From contig NZ_PPXQ01000001.1 of assembly GCF_004798585.1 (NCBI RefSeq), positions 310,001-374,000 of the forward strand: a stretch of DNA of 64,000 bases, in the 5' to 3' direction. The translations under genes and the position numbers were made by a program. The DNA is from Massilia sp. Mn16-1_5 (GTDB lineage Bacteria; Pseudomonadota; Gammaproteobacteria; Burkholderiales; Burkholderiaceae_D). The notes beneath the pieces are model-generated. The model made no database searches. It saw nothing but the letters and a program-made list of their open reading frames with translations, and was not told the origin of the DNA. This document shows positions 43,162 to 53,519 of the stretch, piece by piece (within the stretch, counting starts at the first letter, position 1; the number at the start of each line of letters is the position of its first letter).

Positions 43162-44058
43162 GTGAATCGCAAGCTGCCCCTCTCCACCGCGCTGCTGTTG
43201 ACGGTGCCGCCCCTGCTCTGGGCCGGAAACGCCATTGTCGGCCGCATGGTGCGCGACGCCGTGCCGCCCATGACCCTGAACTTCCTGCGCTGGAGCATCG
43301 CCCTGGTGGTGCTGCTGCCGCTGGGACGCGCGGCGCTGCGGCCGGGGAGCTCGGTGCTGTCCAACTGGCGCCGCTACAGCATGCTGGGCCTGCTCGGCGT
43401 CGGGCTCTACAACTCGCTGCAATACCTGGCCCTGCAGAGCTCCACGCCGATCAACGTGACCCTGGTTGCCTCAGGCATGCCGGTCTGGATGCTGCTGGTC
43501 GGGAAGCTGTTCTACAAGGCGCCGGTGAAGCCCAAGCAGCTTGTCGGGGCACTGCTGTCGATCGTGGGCGTGCTGGTGGTGCTGTGCCGCGGCGACCTGC
43601 AGCAGCTGGCCGCGCTGCGCCTGGTGGCGGGCGACCTGTATATGATCCTGGCGACGATCGCCTGGTCCTTCTACAGCTGGATGCTGATGCAGCAGCGCGA
43701 TGTACCCGCTCTGCGCGCCGACTGGGCGGCCTTCCTGCTGGCCCAGGTGGCGTATGGCGTGCTGTGGTCGGCAGCGCTGTCGGGGGCCGAGTGGGCAGTG
43801 AAAGGGGTCGATGTCGCCTGGAGCTGGCCGCTGGCCGCCGCCCTGCTGTACGTCGCGATCGGCCCGGCGATCCTGGCGATGCGCTGCTGGGGCGCCGGCC
43901 TGCAAAAGGCGGGGCCGACGCTGGGCTCCTTCTTCATCAACCTGACGCCGCTGTTCACGGCGCTGCTCTCCTCAAGCTTCCTCGGCGAGGCGCCGCACCT
44001 GTATCACGCGCTGGCCTTCGCCCTGATCGTCGGCGGAATCGCCGTGTCGGCGCGCTAG
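43162..44058 (+). CDS. EamA/DMT-family transporter
   Basis: A 298-residue protein of ten helices in two EamA halves (PPLLWAGNAIVGRMVRD; later GAGLQKAGPTLGSFFINLTP). It starts with GTG 15 bases after nadB. It probably exports a metabolite such as an amino acid; the substrate is unknown. The gene ends one base before the convergent gene's stop. Confidence 0.88.
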   Translation: MNRKLPLSTALLLTVPPLLWAGNAIVGRMVRDAVPPMTLNFLRWSIALVVLLPLGRAALRPGSSVLSNWRRYSMLGLLGVGLYNSLQYLALQSSTPINVTLVASGMPVWMLLVGKLFYKAPVKPKQLVGALLSIVGVLVVLCRGDLQQLAALRLVAGDLYMILATIAWSFYSWMLMQQRDVPALRADWAAFLLAQVAYGVLWSAALSGAEWAVKGVDVAWSWPLAAALLYVAIGPAILAMRCWGAGLQKAGPTLGSFFINLTPLFTALLSSSFLGEAPHLYHALAFALIVGGIAVSAR

Positions 44059-44059
44059 A

Positions 44060-44587
44060 TCACTGCTGGGGCATCAGGTTGGTGCTCCACCAGACGCTGG
44101 CGATCTTCCACTTGCCCTCGAGGTCCTGCATCATCTGCCAGGTCTCGATGCCGTAGTTGTAGACCTTGCCGTCCTCGACGAATTCGTAATCGAACATCAC
44201 CCAGGCGACGTTCTTGTCCTGGGTGATCTTGACGTTGTAGAAGCGTTCCTCGACCGGGACCTTGCTCTCGCGGATGAAGCGCGCGAAGTCGTAATAGCCG
44301 CCGGCGCGGATGCCGGTCGCGGTCGTGTCGAAGCCTTCGCGGATCTTCTTTATGTTTTGAGGCGAGGCCGGCGACGAGAACGGGATATCGGAATTGAGCA
44401 TCAGGGACGACAGCAGCTTGATATCCTTGGTCTTGAGCGCAGTCTGGAAGTCGGCCACGACCTGTTCGATCGCGCGCCGGTCTTCAGGCGTGCTGGTGTG
44501 GCGCCCGATGTAGGCAGGTGGCTCGGCGGCGTCGACAGTGGCGGTGGCGAACAGCAGGGCCAGCAGCGCGGTCAGCAAGAATCGCAT
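44060..44587 (-). CDS. exported NTF2-like protein
   Basis: A 175-residue protein with a signal peptide (LLTALLALLFATATVDA, cleavage near residue 20) and an NTF2/SnoaL-like cone: RAIEQVVADFQTALKTKDIK, then NVAWVMFDYEFVEDGKVYNY and WKIASVWWSTNL. Probably periplasmic, role unknown. GAGGAAACC precedes the ATG. Confidence 0.8.
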   Translation of the reverse strand: MRFLLTALLALLFATATVDAAEPPAYIGRHTSTPEDRRAIEQVVADFQTALKTKDIKLLSSLMLNSDIPFSSPASPQNIKKIREGFDTTATGIRAGGYYDFARFIRESKVPVEERFYNVKITQDKNVAWVMFDYEFVEDGKVYNYGIETWQMMQDLEGKWKIASVWWSTNLMPQQ

Positions 44588-44731
44588 GGTTTCCTCTTCA
44601 AGTTTGTGGAGTCCCTACGGTATCCACGGGCGCGCGCTGCGGCCAGCGCCGTGTGATGAACACCCGGAATCGTGTGTCGGATGAACCCGCAAGGATGCTA
44701 GGATCCCAGCAGAAAGGGAGGATGCGTCACG

Positions 44732-45625
44732 ATGGCCGAAGGATTCGAAGTACATGACGAGGTGTCGGCGCTTGCAAGTTTTCTGGAGCGTCACCCGCGC
44801 GCGCTGGTGCTGACCGGCGCCGGCCTGTCGACCGCCTCGGGCATACCGGATTACCGCGACCGCGATGGCGTGCGGCGCGGCCGGCAGCCGATCCAGGGAC
44901 CTGAATTTCGCCGCTCCCAGGCGGTGCAGCGCCGCTACTGGGCGCGAAGCATGATCGGCTGGCCGGTACTGGCCCAGGCGCGTCCGAACGCCGGCCACGA
45001 AGCCCTGGCCGCGATCGAGGCGGCGGGCAGGCTCGGCTCACTGCTCACGCAAAACGTCGACGGCCTGCACCAGCGTGCGGGCAGCCATGCCGTGCTTGAA
45101 CTGCACGGCAATATCCATTCCGTGCTTTGCCTGCAGTGCGGCTTCCGGGTCCCTCGCGCGTTTGTACAGACCCAGCTGCAGGACTTGAATCCGCACGTCG
45201 CGAAGGCGGCAGCCCAGCCGCTGCCCGACGGCGACGCTCAGGTCGAACCGGAATTCCTGGACGAGTTCACGCTACCGGTGTGCAGCCATTGCGGCGGCAC
45301 CCTGATGCCCGACGTGGTTTTCTTCGGCGATAACGTCCCGGCCGCGCGCACCGCCTGCGCGCTGGCCCAGATGGAAGCGGCCGACGCCCTGCTGGTGGTC
45401 GGCTCCTCGCTGATGGTGTATTCGGGATTCCGCTTCTGCCGCCTGGCGGACGAAGCCGGCAAGCCGATCGCCGCCCTGAACCTCGGACGCACCCGCGCCG
45501 ACCACCTGGTCACGCTGAAGATCGAAGCATCCGCCGAACGCTTGCTGCCGCAGGTCGCGGCGCGGCTCGGCGCCCATCACCAGCCCGTTCCGATCGGGCT
45601 CATCGACGAAAGGGGAGTATCTTGA
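44732..45625 (+). CDS. Sir2-family NAD-dependent protein deacylase
   Basis: A 297-residue sirtuin. The NAD-binding GAGLSTASGIPDYR spans 29-42, TQNVDGLH 106-113, the catalytic base is H125 (LELHG), and zinc ligands are C133, C136, C184 and C187. Two helices after the second strand (RGRQPIQGPEFRR region) are typical of bacterial class II/III members. AGGGAGG lies ~11 bases upstream. The alpha/beta hydrolase after it overlaps by 4 bases. Confidence 0.93.
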   Translation: MAEGFEVHDEVSALASFLERHPRALVLTGAGLSTASGIPDYRDRDGVRRGRQPIQGPEFRRSQAVQRRYWARSMIGWPVLAQARPNAGHEALAAIEAAGRLGSLLTQNVDGLHQRAGSHAVLELHGNIHSVLCLQCGFRVPRAFVQTQLQDLNPHVAKAAAQPLPDGDAQVEPEFLDEFTLPVCSHCGGTLMPDVVFFGDNVPAARTACALAQMEAADALLVVGSSLMVYSGFRFCRLADEAGKPIAALNLGRTRADHLVTLKIEASAERLLPQVAARLGAHHQPVPIGLIDERGVS

Positions 45626-46683
45626 GGACATCGCGTCGTTCAATCGATTCACCAGGCAGCAGCACCGGCAGCGGCTTGCGCACCGGGCTGGCCGTGGCCG
45701 GCATCGGCCTGCTGGCCTCCTGGCTGGTCGTACGCAGCAAGACGGCCCAGGCCGAAAGCGAGAACCCGCCGCGCGGCAAGTTCGTCGACGTCGACGGCGT
45801 GCGCCTGCATTATCTCGAGCGCGGCAGCGGTCCGACCCTGGTCCTGTTACATGGGAACGGTGTCGTCGCCAACGACTTCGAGTACAGCGGGCTGATGAGC
45901 CAGCTCAGTGGACGCTACCGCGTCATCGCCTTCGACCGTCCCGGCTACGGCTATAGCGATCGTCCACGCAGCACGGTCTGGACCCCGGATGCCCAGGCCC
46001 GCCTGTTGCACCACGCGCTGCAGGAGATCGGGGTCGATTCGGCCATCGTGCTGGGCCACTCCTGGGGCACGATGGTGGCGCTGGCCATGGGCCTGCAAGT
46101 GCCGGACTTCGTGCGCGGCCTGGTGCTGCTGTCGGGTTACTACTACCCTACCCTGCGGCTGGACGTGCCTTTCGTGGCCCAGCCGGCGATCCCGGTCGTC
46201 GGCGACCTGCTGCGGCATACGGTCTCGCCACTGGTATCGCGCCTGCTCTGGCCCTTGCTCTGCAAGCGGGTGTTTGCGCCGATGCTGGTGTCGGAACGCT
46301 TCAAGCAGCTCTCGCCCTGGATGGCGCTGCGCCCGAAACAGCTGCGCGCCAGCGGCGCCGAAGCGGCGCTGATGATCCCGGCCGCCATGTCTCTGTCGAA
46401 GCGCCTCGACCAGCTGCGCGTGCCGGTCGAGATCATCACGGGAACGCAGGACAAGATCGTCAAGCCCACGCCCCATTCCGAGCGCCTGCACGAGGAACTC
46501 CAGGCCGGGGGTAAATCGAGCACGCTGCACCTGCAGCCCGGGGTCGGCCACATGGTGCATTATTCGGAGCCGGAACGGGTGGCGAGCGCGGTCGACGCGA
46601 TCGCGGCGCAGGTGGGGGAACCAATCGGGATGCGCAGCCCGCAAGCGGAAGCATTGGCGCGGGCAAGCGAGAGCGGGGTTTGA
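45622..46683 (+). CDS. alpha/beta hydrolase with N-terminal membrane anchor
   Basis: A 353-residue protein that probably starts at TTG overlapping the sirtuin stop. An N-terminal helix (LAVAGIGLLASWLVV) would anchor or export it. The hydrolase domain has LLHGNGV (oxyanion), GHSWGTMVA (Ser nucleophile), GTQDKIV (acid) and GVGHMVHYS (His), all of the catalytic triad. The substrate is unknown. Confidence 0.87.
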   Translation: MRTSRRSIDSPGSSTGSGLRTGLAVAGIGLLASWLVVRSKTAQAESENPPRGKFVDVDGVRLHYLERGSGPTLVLLHGNGVVANDFEYSGLMSQLSGRYRVIAFDRPGYGYSDRPRSTVWTPDAQARLLHHALQEIGVDSAIVLGHSWGTMVALAMGLQVPDFVRGLVLLSGYYYPTLRLDVPFVAQPAIPVVGDLLRHTVSPLVSRLLWPLLCKRVFAPMLVSERFKQLSPWMALRPKQLRASGAEAALMIPAAMSLSKRLDQLRVPVEIITGTQDKIVKPTPHSERLHEELQAGGKSSTLHLQPGVGHMVHYSEPERVASAVDAIAAQVGEPIGMRSPQAEALARASESGV

Positions 46684-46703
46684 TCGGCTTCGCGTCCCTC
46701 GAT

Positions 46704-46725
46704 ACCGGTGCGGGAGCGCACCGGT
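46704..46725 (+). terminator. hairpin after the sirtuin-hydrolase operon
   Basis: ACCGGTGCG-GGAG-CGCACCGGT is a perfect 9-base-arm hairpin 21 bases past the hydrolase stop. No clear T run follows. Confidence 0.5.
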
Positions 46726-46731
46726 TCCGTG

Positions 46732-46791
46732 ACGCGTCGGCATGCCCACCCTACAAAGGCGGCAAACCGTAGGGTGGGCATGCCCACGCGT
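46732..46791. repeat. REP-like palindrome, second locus
   Basis: The arms at 46732-46754 and 46769-46791 are 23 bases with one mismatch around a 14-base loop. The right arm begins GTAGGGTGGGCATGCCCACG, clearly related to the pair at 6.3 kb. It lies between convergent gene ends, 15 bases before the nadC stop codon. Confidence 0.8.
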
Positions 46792-46806
46792 AAACGTCGA
46801 GTCGTG

Positions 46807-47673
46807 TTAGCCCACAATGCGCAAGGAGAAATCCGTCGCCCGCACATCCTTGGTCAGGCTGCCGATCGAAATCCGATCCACGCCCGTCTCGGCGATCGCC
46901 CGCACCGTCTCCATATTAATTCCGCCCGATGCCTCCAGCAGCGCGCGCCCTGCATTCACCTTCACCGCCTCGCGCATCATCTCGAGATTGAAGTTATCCA
47001 GCAGGACCGACTTCACGCCCGCCGCCAGCGCTTCTTCCAGCTGGGCGATGGTCTCGACTTCGATCTGCACTGTCACGCCCGCGTTCAGGGCCGCGGCATT
47101 CTCCAGCGCGCGTGTCACGCCGCCGGCCGCCGCAATGTGGTTCTCCTTGATCAGAATGCCGTCGTACAAGGCCATGCGCTGGTTCTTGCCGCCGCCGACG
47201 CGCACCGCGTACTTCTGCGCCTGGCGCAGGCCGGGGAGCGTCTTGCGGGTGTCGAGGATCGCGGCGTTGGTACCGGCGATGACGTCGACATACTTGCGGG
47301 TGGCGCTCGCCACGCCCGAGAGCAGCTGCATGAAGTTCAGCGCGCCGCGTTCGGCCGTCAACAGGGAGCGCGGCGAGCCGGAGATCGTGCAGACCACGCT
47401 GTCCTTGGCCATCAGATCGCCCTCGGCATACTTCCAGTCGATCTCGATGTCCTGGTCGACGGCCAGCATCACGCCTTCGAACCAGGGCGCGCCGCACAGC
47501 ACGGCCTCTTCCCGGACGATCACGCGGGCCTGGGCGCGCGGCCCTTCGGGCACCAGCATGCCGGTCAGGTCGCCGGTGCCGACGTCTTCCAGGAGCGCGG
47601 CCAGGATGTTCTGTTCGAACGAAGCCTGCAGTTTTTCGTCGAAAGCATCGTGGGGATTCTTCAGCGTCGTCAT
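46807..47673 (-). CDS. nadC: nicotinate-nucleotide diphosphorylase (carboxylating), quinolinate PRTase
   Basis: A 288-residue enzyme that makes nicotinate mononucleotide from quinolinate and PRPP. Conserved pieces: [10 protein letters not shown] near the N terminus, [29 protein letters not shown] and IKENHI; the C-terminal EASGGI and [10 protein letters not shown] bind phosphate. Its ATG overlaps the nadA stop by 4 bases. Confidence 0.96.
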   Translation of the reverse strand: MTTLKNPHDAFDEKLQASFEQNILAALLEDVGTGDLTGMLVPEGPRAQARVIVREEAVLCGAPWFEGVMLAVDQDIEIDWKYAEGDLMAKDSVVCTISGSPRSLLTAERGALNFMQLLSGVASATRKYVDVIAGTNAAILDTRKTLPGLRQAQKYAVRVGGGKNQRMALYDGILIKENHIAAAGGVTRALENAAALNAGVTVQIEVETIAQLEEALAAGVKSVLLDNFNLEMMREAVKVNAGRALLEASGGINMETVRAIAETGVDRISIGSLTKDVRATDFSLRIVG

Positions 47674-48803
47674 GCGGGACCTACATTCGAATAGAGTTGG
47701 GTGTTCTGCTCCAGCGCGCCGCTCGGCAGCGCTTTCGCTTTCTTGGCGGCGGCAAAATCCAGCATGCGGTCGATCGCGCGCACGGCCTCCTTGCCGATCG
47801 CCGGGTCGACAAAGACTTCGTTGGCGCCGGATTCCAGCACCTCGGCCAGGTTTTTCAGGCCGTTCATCGCCATCCATGGGCAGTGCGCGCAGCTCTTGCA
47901 GGTCGCGCTGTTGCCGGCGGTTGGCGCCTCGATGAAGTGCTTGCCCGGCGCAGCCATGCGCATCTTGTGCAGGATGCCGTTGTCGGTGGCGACGATGAAA
48001 TGGGTCGCGTCGAGCGTCTGCGCGGCGTTGATCAGCTGCGTGGTCGAGCCGACCACGTCGGCCTGCGCCACGACATTCGCCGGCGACTCCGGGTGCACCA
48101 GCACCTTGGCGTCCGGGTACTCGGCCTTCAGGAGGTCGAGTTCGATGCCCTTGAACTCGTCGTGGACGATGCAGGAGCCCTGCCACAGCAGCATGTCGGC
48201 GCCGGTCTGCTTCTGGATGTAGGAACCCAGGTGGCGGTCGGGCGCCCACAGGATTTTCTTGCCCTGCTCGTGCAGGTGCTTGACGATGTCGAGGCCGATC
48301 GAGGACGTGACCATCCAGTCGGCGCGTGCTTTTACCGCCGCGCTGGTGTTCGCGTAGACGACGACCGTGCGGTCCGGATGCTGGTCGCAGAAGGCGGCGA
48401 ATTCGTCGGCCGGGCAGCCGAGATCCAGCGAGCAGGTCGCTTCCAGGTCCGGCATCAGGATGGTTTTCTCGGGGCTGAGGATCTTCGCGGTTTCGCCCAT
48501 GAAGCGCACGCCGGCGACGACCAGGGTCTTGGCCGGGTGATCGCGGCCGAAGCGGGCCATTTCGAGGGAGTCGGAGACGCAGCCGCCGGTTTCCTCGGCC
48601 AGGTCCTGCAGCTCGGGATCGACGTAGTAGTGGGCGACCAGGACCGCTTCTTTTTCCTTCAGGAGGCGCTTGATGCGTTCCTTCAGTTCGGCTTTTTCCG
48701 CGGGCGTAGGCTGGGCGGGGATGCGGGCCCAGGCCTGGGCGGTGCAGGCGGTGCCGCCCTGGGGGTGGTCGTATTCGTAGGTTTGGATGGGCTGGATGTT
48801 CAT
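47670..48803 (-). CDS. nadA: quinolinate synthase
   Basis: A 377-residue [4Fe-4S] enzyme that condenses iminoaspartate and dihydroxyacetone phosphate. Conserved elements: [32 protein letters not shown] and the Cys-rich [13 protein letters not shown] near the C terminus. Overlap with nadC (ATGA) indicates an operon. A REP-like element sits upstream of it. Confidence 0.96.
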   Translation of the reverse strand: MNIQPIQTYEYDHPQGGTACTAQAWARIPAQPTPAEKAELKERIKRLLKEKEAVLVAHYYVDPELQDLAEETGGCVSDSLEMARFGRDHPAKTLVVAGVRFMGETAKILSPEKTILMPDLEATCSLDLGCPADEFAAFCDQHPDRTVVVYANTSAAVKARADWMVTSSIGLDIVKHLHEQGKKILWAPDRHLGSYIQKQTGADMLLWQGSCIVHDEFKGIELDLLKAEYPDAKVLVHPESPANVVAQADVVGSTTQLINAAQTLDATHFIVATDNGILHKMRMAAPGKHFIEAPTAGNSATCKSCAHCPWMAMNGLKNLAEVLESGANEVFVDPAIGKEAVRAIDRMLDFAAAKKAKALPSGALEQNTQLYSNVGPA

Positions 48804-48855
48804 GGCTCTTATAGACGGGCAATTAGACCGGCGCGAGGATTCGCACGCCGGTTGA

Positions 48856-48885
48856 ACGCGTGGACGGCGAAGCCGTCCACCCTAC
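48856..48885. repeat. REP-like hairpin, third locus
   Basis: ACGC then GTGGACGGC-GAA-GCCGTCCAC (48860-48880) then CCTAC. The outer bases match the other family members (ACGCGTGG...CCACCCTAC) but the inner stem differs. It lies between nadA and ybiT, at the end of ybiT. Confidence 0.65.
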
Positions 48886-48898
48886 AGGTACAGCCGAA

Positions 48899-50500
48899 TC
48901 AGTCGATACCCTGGCTCTTCAGGTACTCTTCGTAGTTGCCGCGGAAGTCGACGACTTCGTTTTCCTTTACTTCCAGCACGCGGGTTGCGAGCGAGGAGAC
49001 GAATTCGCGGTCGTGCGAGACGAAGATCAGCGTGCCTTCGTACTTGTCGAGTGCAACGTTCAGCGACTCGATCGATTCCATGTCCATGTGGTTGGTCGGT
49101 TCGTCGAGCAACAGCACGTTGTGGCGGCCCAGCATCAGCTTGCCGTACATCATGCGGCCCTTTTCGCCACCGGACAGCACGCGCACCGATTTCTTCACCT
49201 CGTCGCCGCCGAACAGCAGGCGCCCCAGGATCGAGCGCACGGCCAGGTCGTCGTCGCCCTCTTTGGTCCAGCGGCCCATCCAGTCGGTCAGATTGGCGTC
49301 GGTGGCAAAATCTTCGGTCGGATCCTGCGGCATGTAGCCGACGTTGGCGTTCTCGGCCCACTTCACGCGGCCCTGGTCGGCGGACAGGCCGGTGATCTCT
49401 TCGCCGCCGATACAGCGCAGCAGCGTGGTCTTACCCGCACCGTTGGCGCCGATGATCGCGATGCGCTCGCCCGCCTCGACCATGATCGAGAAGTTCTTGA
49501 ACAGGGTGCGGTCGTAGGCCTTGGTGAGGCCTTCGGTCTCCACCGCCAGGCGGTGCAGCTTCTTCTCGCCTTCGAAGCGGACGAACGGGTAGGCGCGCGA
49601 GGACGGCTTGAATTCCTCGATCTTGATCTTGTCGATCTGTTTCGCGCGCGAGGTGGCCTGGCGTGCCTTGGACTTGTTGGCCGAGAAGCGGCGCACGAAT
49701 TCCTGCAGTTCGGCGACTTTCTCCTTGGCCTTCGCGTTGTTCGCCAGCTGCTGGTTGCGCGCCTGGGTCGAGGCCAGCATGTAGTCGTCGTACGAGCCCG
49801 GATACACCTTCAGGGTGCCGTAGTCCATGTCGGCGATGTGGGTGCAGACCTGGTTCAGGAAGTGGCGATCGTGCGAGATGATGATCATCGTCGAGTTGCG
49901 CTGGTTCAGGATGTCCTCGAGCCAGCGGATCGTGTTGATGTCCAGGTTGTTGGTCGGTTCGTCGAGCAGCAAGATGTCCGGATTCGAGAACAGGGCCTGG
50001 GCCAGCAGCACGCGCAGCTTCCAGCCCGGCGCCACGGCGCTCATCGGGCCCTGGTGCAGCTCGCTGCCGATCTCCAGGCCCAGCAGCAGTTCGCCGGCGC
50101 GCGCTTCGGCCGAGTAACCGTCGTACTCGGCGACCTTGCCCTCGAGCTCGGCCGCTTTCATGTAGTCGTCGTCGGTCGCTTCCGGGTTGGCGTAGATGGC
50201 GTCGCGCTGGGACATGGCTTCCCACAGTTCGGTGTGGCCCATCATGACCACGTCGAGCACGCGCACGTCCTCATACGCGAACTGGTCCTGGCGCAGCTTG
50301 CCCAGGCGCTCGCCCGGATCGAGGCTGACGTTGCCGGCGGACGGCTCCAGGTCGCCGCCCAGGATCTTCATGAAGGTCGACTTGCCGCAGCCGTTCGCGC
50401 CGATCAGGCCGTAACGGTTGCCTTCGCCGAACTTGACGGAGATGTTCTCGAAGAGCGGCTTGGCGCCGAATTGCATTGTGATGTTAGCTGTGGAGAGCAC
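48899..50500 (-). CDS. ybiT: ABC-F ATPase YbiT
   Basis: A 533-residue soluble protein with two ATPase domains. Walker A motifs: GANGCGKST and GANGAGKTT; signature motifs: VAPGWKLR (unusual, as in E. coli YbiT) and [19 protein letters not shown] and [11 protein letters not shown] are Walker B. The linker between domains is arm-less and charged. ABC-F proteins act on the ribosome E site; the E. coli paralogue's role is not fully known. Confidence 0.93.
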   Translation of the reverse strand: MLSTANITMQFGAKPLFENISVKFGEGNRYGLIGANGCGKSTFMKILGGDLEPSAGNVSLDPGERLGKLRQDQFAYEDVRVLDVVMMGHTELWEAMSQRDAIYANPEATDDDYMKAAELEGKVAEYDGYSAEARAGELLLGLEIGSELHQGPMSAVAPGWKLRVLLAQALFSNPDILLLDEPTNNLDINTIRWLEDILNQRNSTMIIISHDRHFLNQVCTHIADMDYGTLKVYPGSYDDYMLASTQARNQQLANNAKAKEKVAELQEFVRRFSANKSKARQATSRAKQIDKIKIEEFKPSSRAYPFVRFEGEKKLHRLAVETEGLTKAYDRTLFKNFSIMVEAGERIAIIGANGAGKTTLLRCIGGEEITGLSADQGRVKWAENANVGYMPQDPTEDFATDANLTDWMGRWTKEGDDDLAVRSILGRLLFGGDEVKKSVRVLSGGEKGRMMYGKLMLGRHNVLLLDEPTNHMDMESIESLNVALDKYEGTLIFVSHDREFVSSLATRVLEVKENEVVDFRGNYEEYLKSQGID

Positions 50501-50595
50501 TGGGGAAACCTTATAAGCGATAAGTACGATTAACCGTGCATTTTACCATCGTGAGCGCGGCCCGGGTTGTCAGGCCGCTCACAGAAGAGGTCGGC

Positions 50596-51513
50596 TCAGC
50601 CGCGCGGGAAGGTCGGGTAGCCGGCCATCGTCAGGCGGAAGCCCTGCTCGTTCGATACCAGGCTGGCCTGGGCACCGAAAGGAATCGTGACCCGGTGCGG
50701 CCCATGGCCGAAGCTCAGTCCCTCGATCACGGGAATCGGCAAGGTCTTGCGCAGGTAGGCCAACATTTCGCCGAAGTCGTAGCCATTGTCCATGGCGCCC
50801 AGGCGGTAGCCGGAAAAGTCGCCCAGCACCAGCGCCTGCTGGCGTGCCAGGATGCCGGCCTGCTGCAGCTGCAGGATCATACGTTCGACCCGGTAAGGGT
50901 GTTCCGCAATGTCTTCCACGAACAGGATGCCGTTCTCGATGCGCGGAAACCATTCGGTGCCGATCAGCGAGGCGATCATCGCCAGGTTGCCGCCCCAGAT
51001 CGTGCCCGCCGCTTCCACGCGCGGGTTGCCGGCGACGGTTTCGAGAATCGTGTGGGTCGGGCCGGCCAGGCAGGACCAGAACTGGTCCCAGGTGAAGTCG
51101 TCGAGTTCCTCGACGCCAAAATCGCTGGCGGCGAAGGGGCCGGCGTAGCTCAGCGCGCCCGTTTTCGCATAGAGGCCGAACTGCAGCGCGGTGATGTCGG
51201 AATAGCCGACGAAGAGCTTGCCACTGCTTGCGAGTCGCTCGAAATCGATGGCCGGCATCAGGCGGGTCAGCCCGTACCCGCCGCGCACGGCCAGCACCAG
51301 ATCGACCTCGGGATTCTCGGCTGCCGCGTACAGCGCGGCCAGGCGCGCTTCGTCAGTGCCGCCGAAGCGCTGGAAGGCGGCGCCGTGGTCGTAGTAATTG
51401 AAGACGCGGCAGCCGTGGGCTGCGAGACGGGCGATGCCGCGCTCGACCGCTTTCGGGTCCGGCACGCAGCCGGAAGGCGCCACGATGGCGACGCCGGGTT
51501 GGGGTTTGATCAC
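50596..51513 (-). CDS. ldcA: LD-carboxypeptidase (peptidase S66)
   Basis: About 305 residues starting at GTG (VIKPQPGVAIVAPSG), which equals the length of E. coli LdcA. The Ser nucleophile is S105 (FVGYSDITAL); the Glu and His of the S66 triad fall in FVEDIAEHPYR and SFGHGPHRVTIP. It trims the terminal D-Ala from cytoplasmic tetrapeptides in cell-wall recycling. A farther GTG or ATG would overlap the upstream gene. It follows that gene by 4 bases. Confidence 0.88.
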   Translation of the reverse strand: MIKPQPGVAIVAPSGCVPDPKAVERGIARLAAHGCRVFNYYDHGAAFQRFGGTDEARLAALYAAAENPEVDLVLAVRGGYGLTRLMPAIDFERLASSGKLFVGYSDITALQFGLYAKTGALSYAGPFAASDFGVEELDDFTWDQFWSCLAGPTHTILETVAGNPRVEAAGTIWGGNLAMIASLIGTEWFPRIENGILFVEDIAEHPYRVERMILQLQQAGILARQQALVLGDFSGYRLGAMDNGYDFGEMLAYLRKTLPIPVIEGLSFGHGPHRVTIPFGAQASLVSNEQGFRLTMAGYPTFPRG

Positions 51514-51517
51514 AGGG

Positions 51518-52444
51518 TCATTGCCTGACGAAGAGGCGCGGTGTTGAGTCCGGCGCCATCTTACCGCGCGCATTGGCGTCGATCAAGGCAAGCATCCGCT
51601 CGTTCAGCTGGCTGGGCAGGTCGTGGCCCATGCCCTGGATCACTTCCAGGCGCGCGCCGGGAATCTGGTTTGCGGTGTCCTCGCCGCAGGCGAGCGGCAC
51701 CAGCGGGTCGGCCGCGCCATGGATCACCAGTGTCGGCACTGTAATGGCGCGCAGCAGCTCGCCCCGTTCGGGCGCTGCGTTCACGGCCAGCATCTGGCGC
51801 GCCGTGCCGGCCGGGCAATAGCAGCGACGCAATGCGCGGGCGGCGCGGCGCCGTAGCTGCTTTTCCGGGGTCGGATAGACCGGACTCCCGATCGCCTGCT
51901 GCAAGCTGACGGCGGTGTCGATGATCGATTCGACGTCGTCGGGATTGGCAGGTTTGCGCAGCAGCGCTTCGCGCGCCGCCGGCGTCGGGCCGGGCAATCC
52001 GCGTTTGCCGCTGCTCGACATGATCGAGGTGAGGCTGAGTACACGCTGCGGATGGCGCGCCGCCAGGATCTGCGCCACCATCCCGCCCATCGAGACGCCG
52101 ACCAGGTGGGCGCGCGCGATGCCCAGGCTGGACAGCACGCCGAGGGCATCCTCTGCCATGTCGTCCAGGTGGTAGGAGGGACTGCCAGGCAGTTTCAGGT
52201 GTTCCCTGATCCAGTTCCACAGCGCATTCGGCTTGCCTGCGCGGTCGAACTTGGTGGACAGACCGCTGTCTCGGTGGTCGAAACGGATGACGTAGAAGCC
52301 GAGCTCGACCAGGCCGTCGACGAATTCCTCGGGCCAGCTGGTCAGCTGCATGCCGAGCCCATGCACCAGCAGCAGCGGCGTGGACTTGGCGTCCCCGGCG
52401 GTGTCGAAGGCGATGCGGATTCCGTTGGCGGTGAGCGTGGGCAT
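51518..52444 (-). CDS. alpha/beta hydrolase
   Basis: A 308-residue hydrolase of the epoxide-hydrolase/haloalkane-like branch. LLLVHGLGMQLTSW carries the oxyanion loop, GVSMGGMVAQ the Ser nucleophile, GAADPLVP the acid and GMGHDLPSQL the His. A start at MPTLTANGIRIAFD gives the usual N terminus, though a GTG 33 bases upstream is possible. Probably one transcript with ldcA. Confidence 0.88.
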   Translation of the reverse strand: MPTLTANGIRIAFDTAGDAKSTPLLLVHGLGMQLTSWPEEFVDGLVELGFYVIRFDHRDSGLSTKFDRAGKPNALWNWIREHLKLPGSPSYHLDDMAEDALGVLSSLGIARAHLVGVSMGGMVAQILAARHPQRVLSLTSIMSSSGKRGLPGPTPAAREALLRKPANPDDVESIIDTAVSLQQAIGSPVYPTPEKQLRRRAARALRRCYCPAGTARQMLAVNAAPERGELLRAITVPTLVIHGAADPLVPLACGEDTANQIPGARLEVIQGMGHDLPSQLNERMLALIDANARGKMAPDSTPRLFVRQ

Positions 52445-52561
52445 GGTGGCGTGTAAAAACGTGGCGCTGCGTCGCACTGCCTTGGTAGGCAGTACAAATC
52501 CAGCATAACATTTTCACAGCATGGGCGGCGCCCATGGCCGCGCATGCGTGCGCGGGCCTGC

Positions 52562-53513
<952 letters not shown>

Positions 53514-53519
53514 CAGCTT

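Noticed and set aside
46807..48822. An apparent 671-codon fusion reading through nadC into the nadA region
   Set aside because: Only the C-terminal 288 residues are protein-like (NadC). The rest is the wrong frame of nadA, which has its own intact frame.
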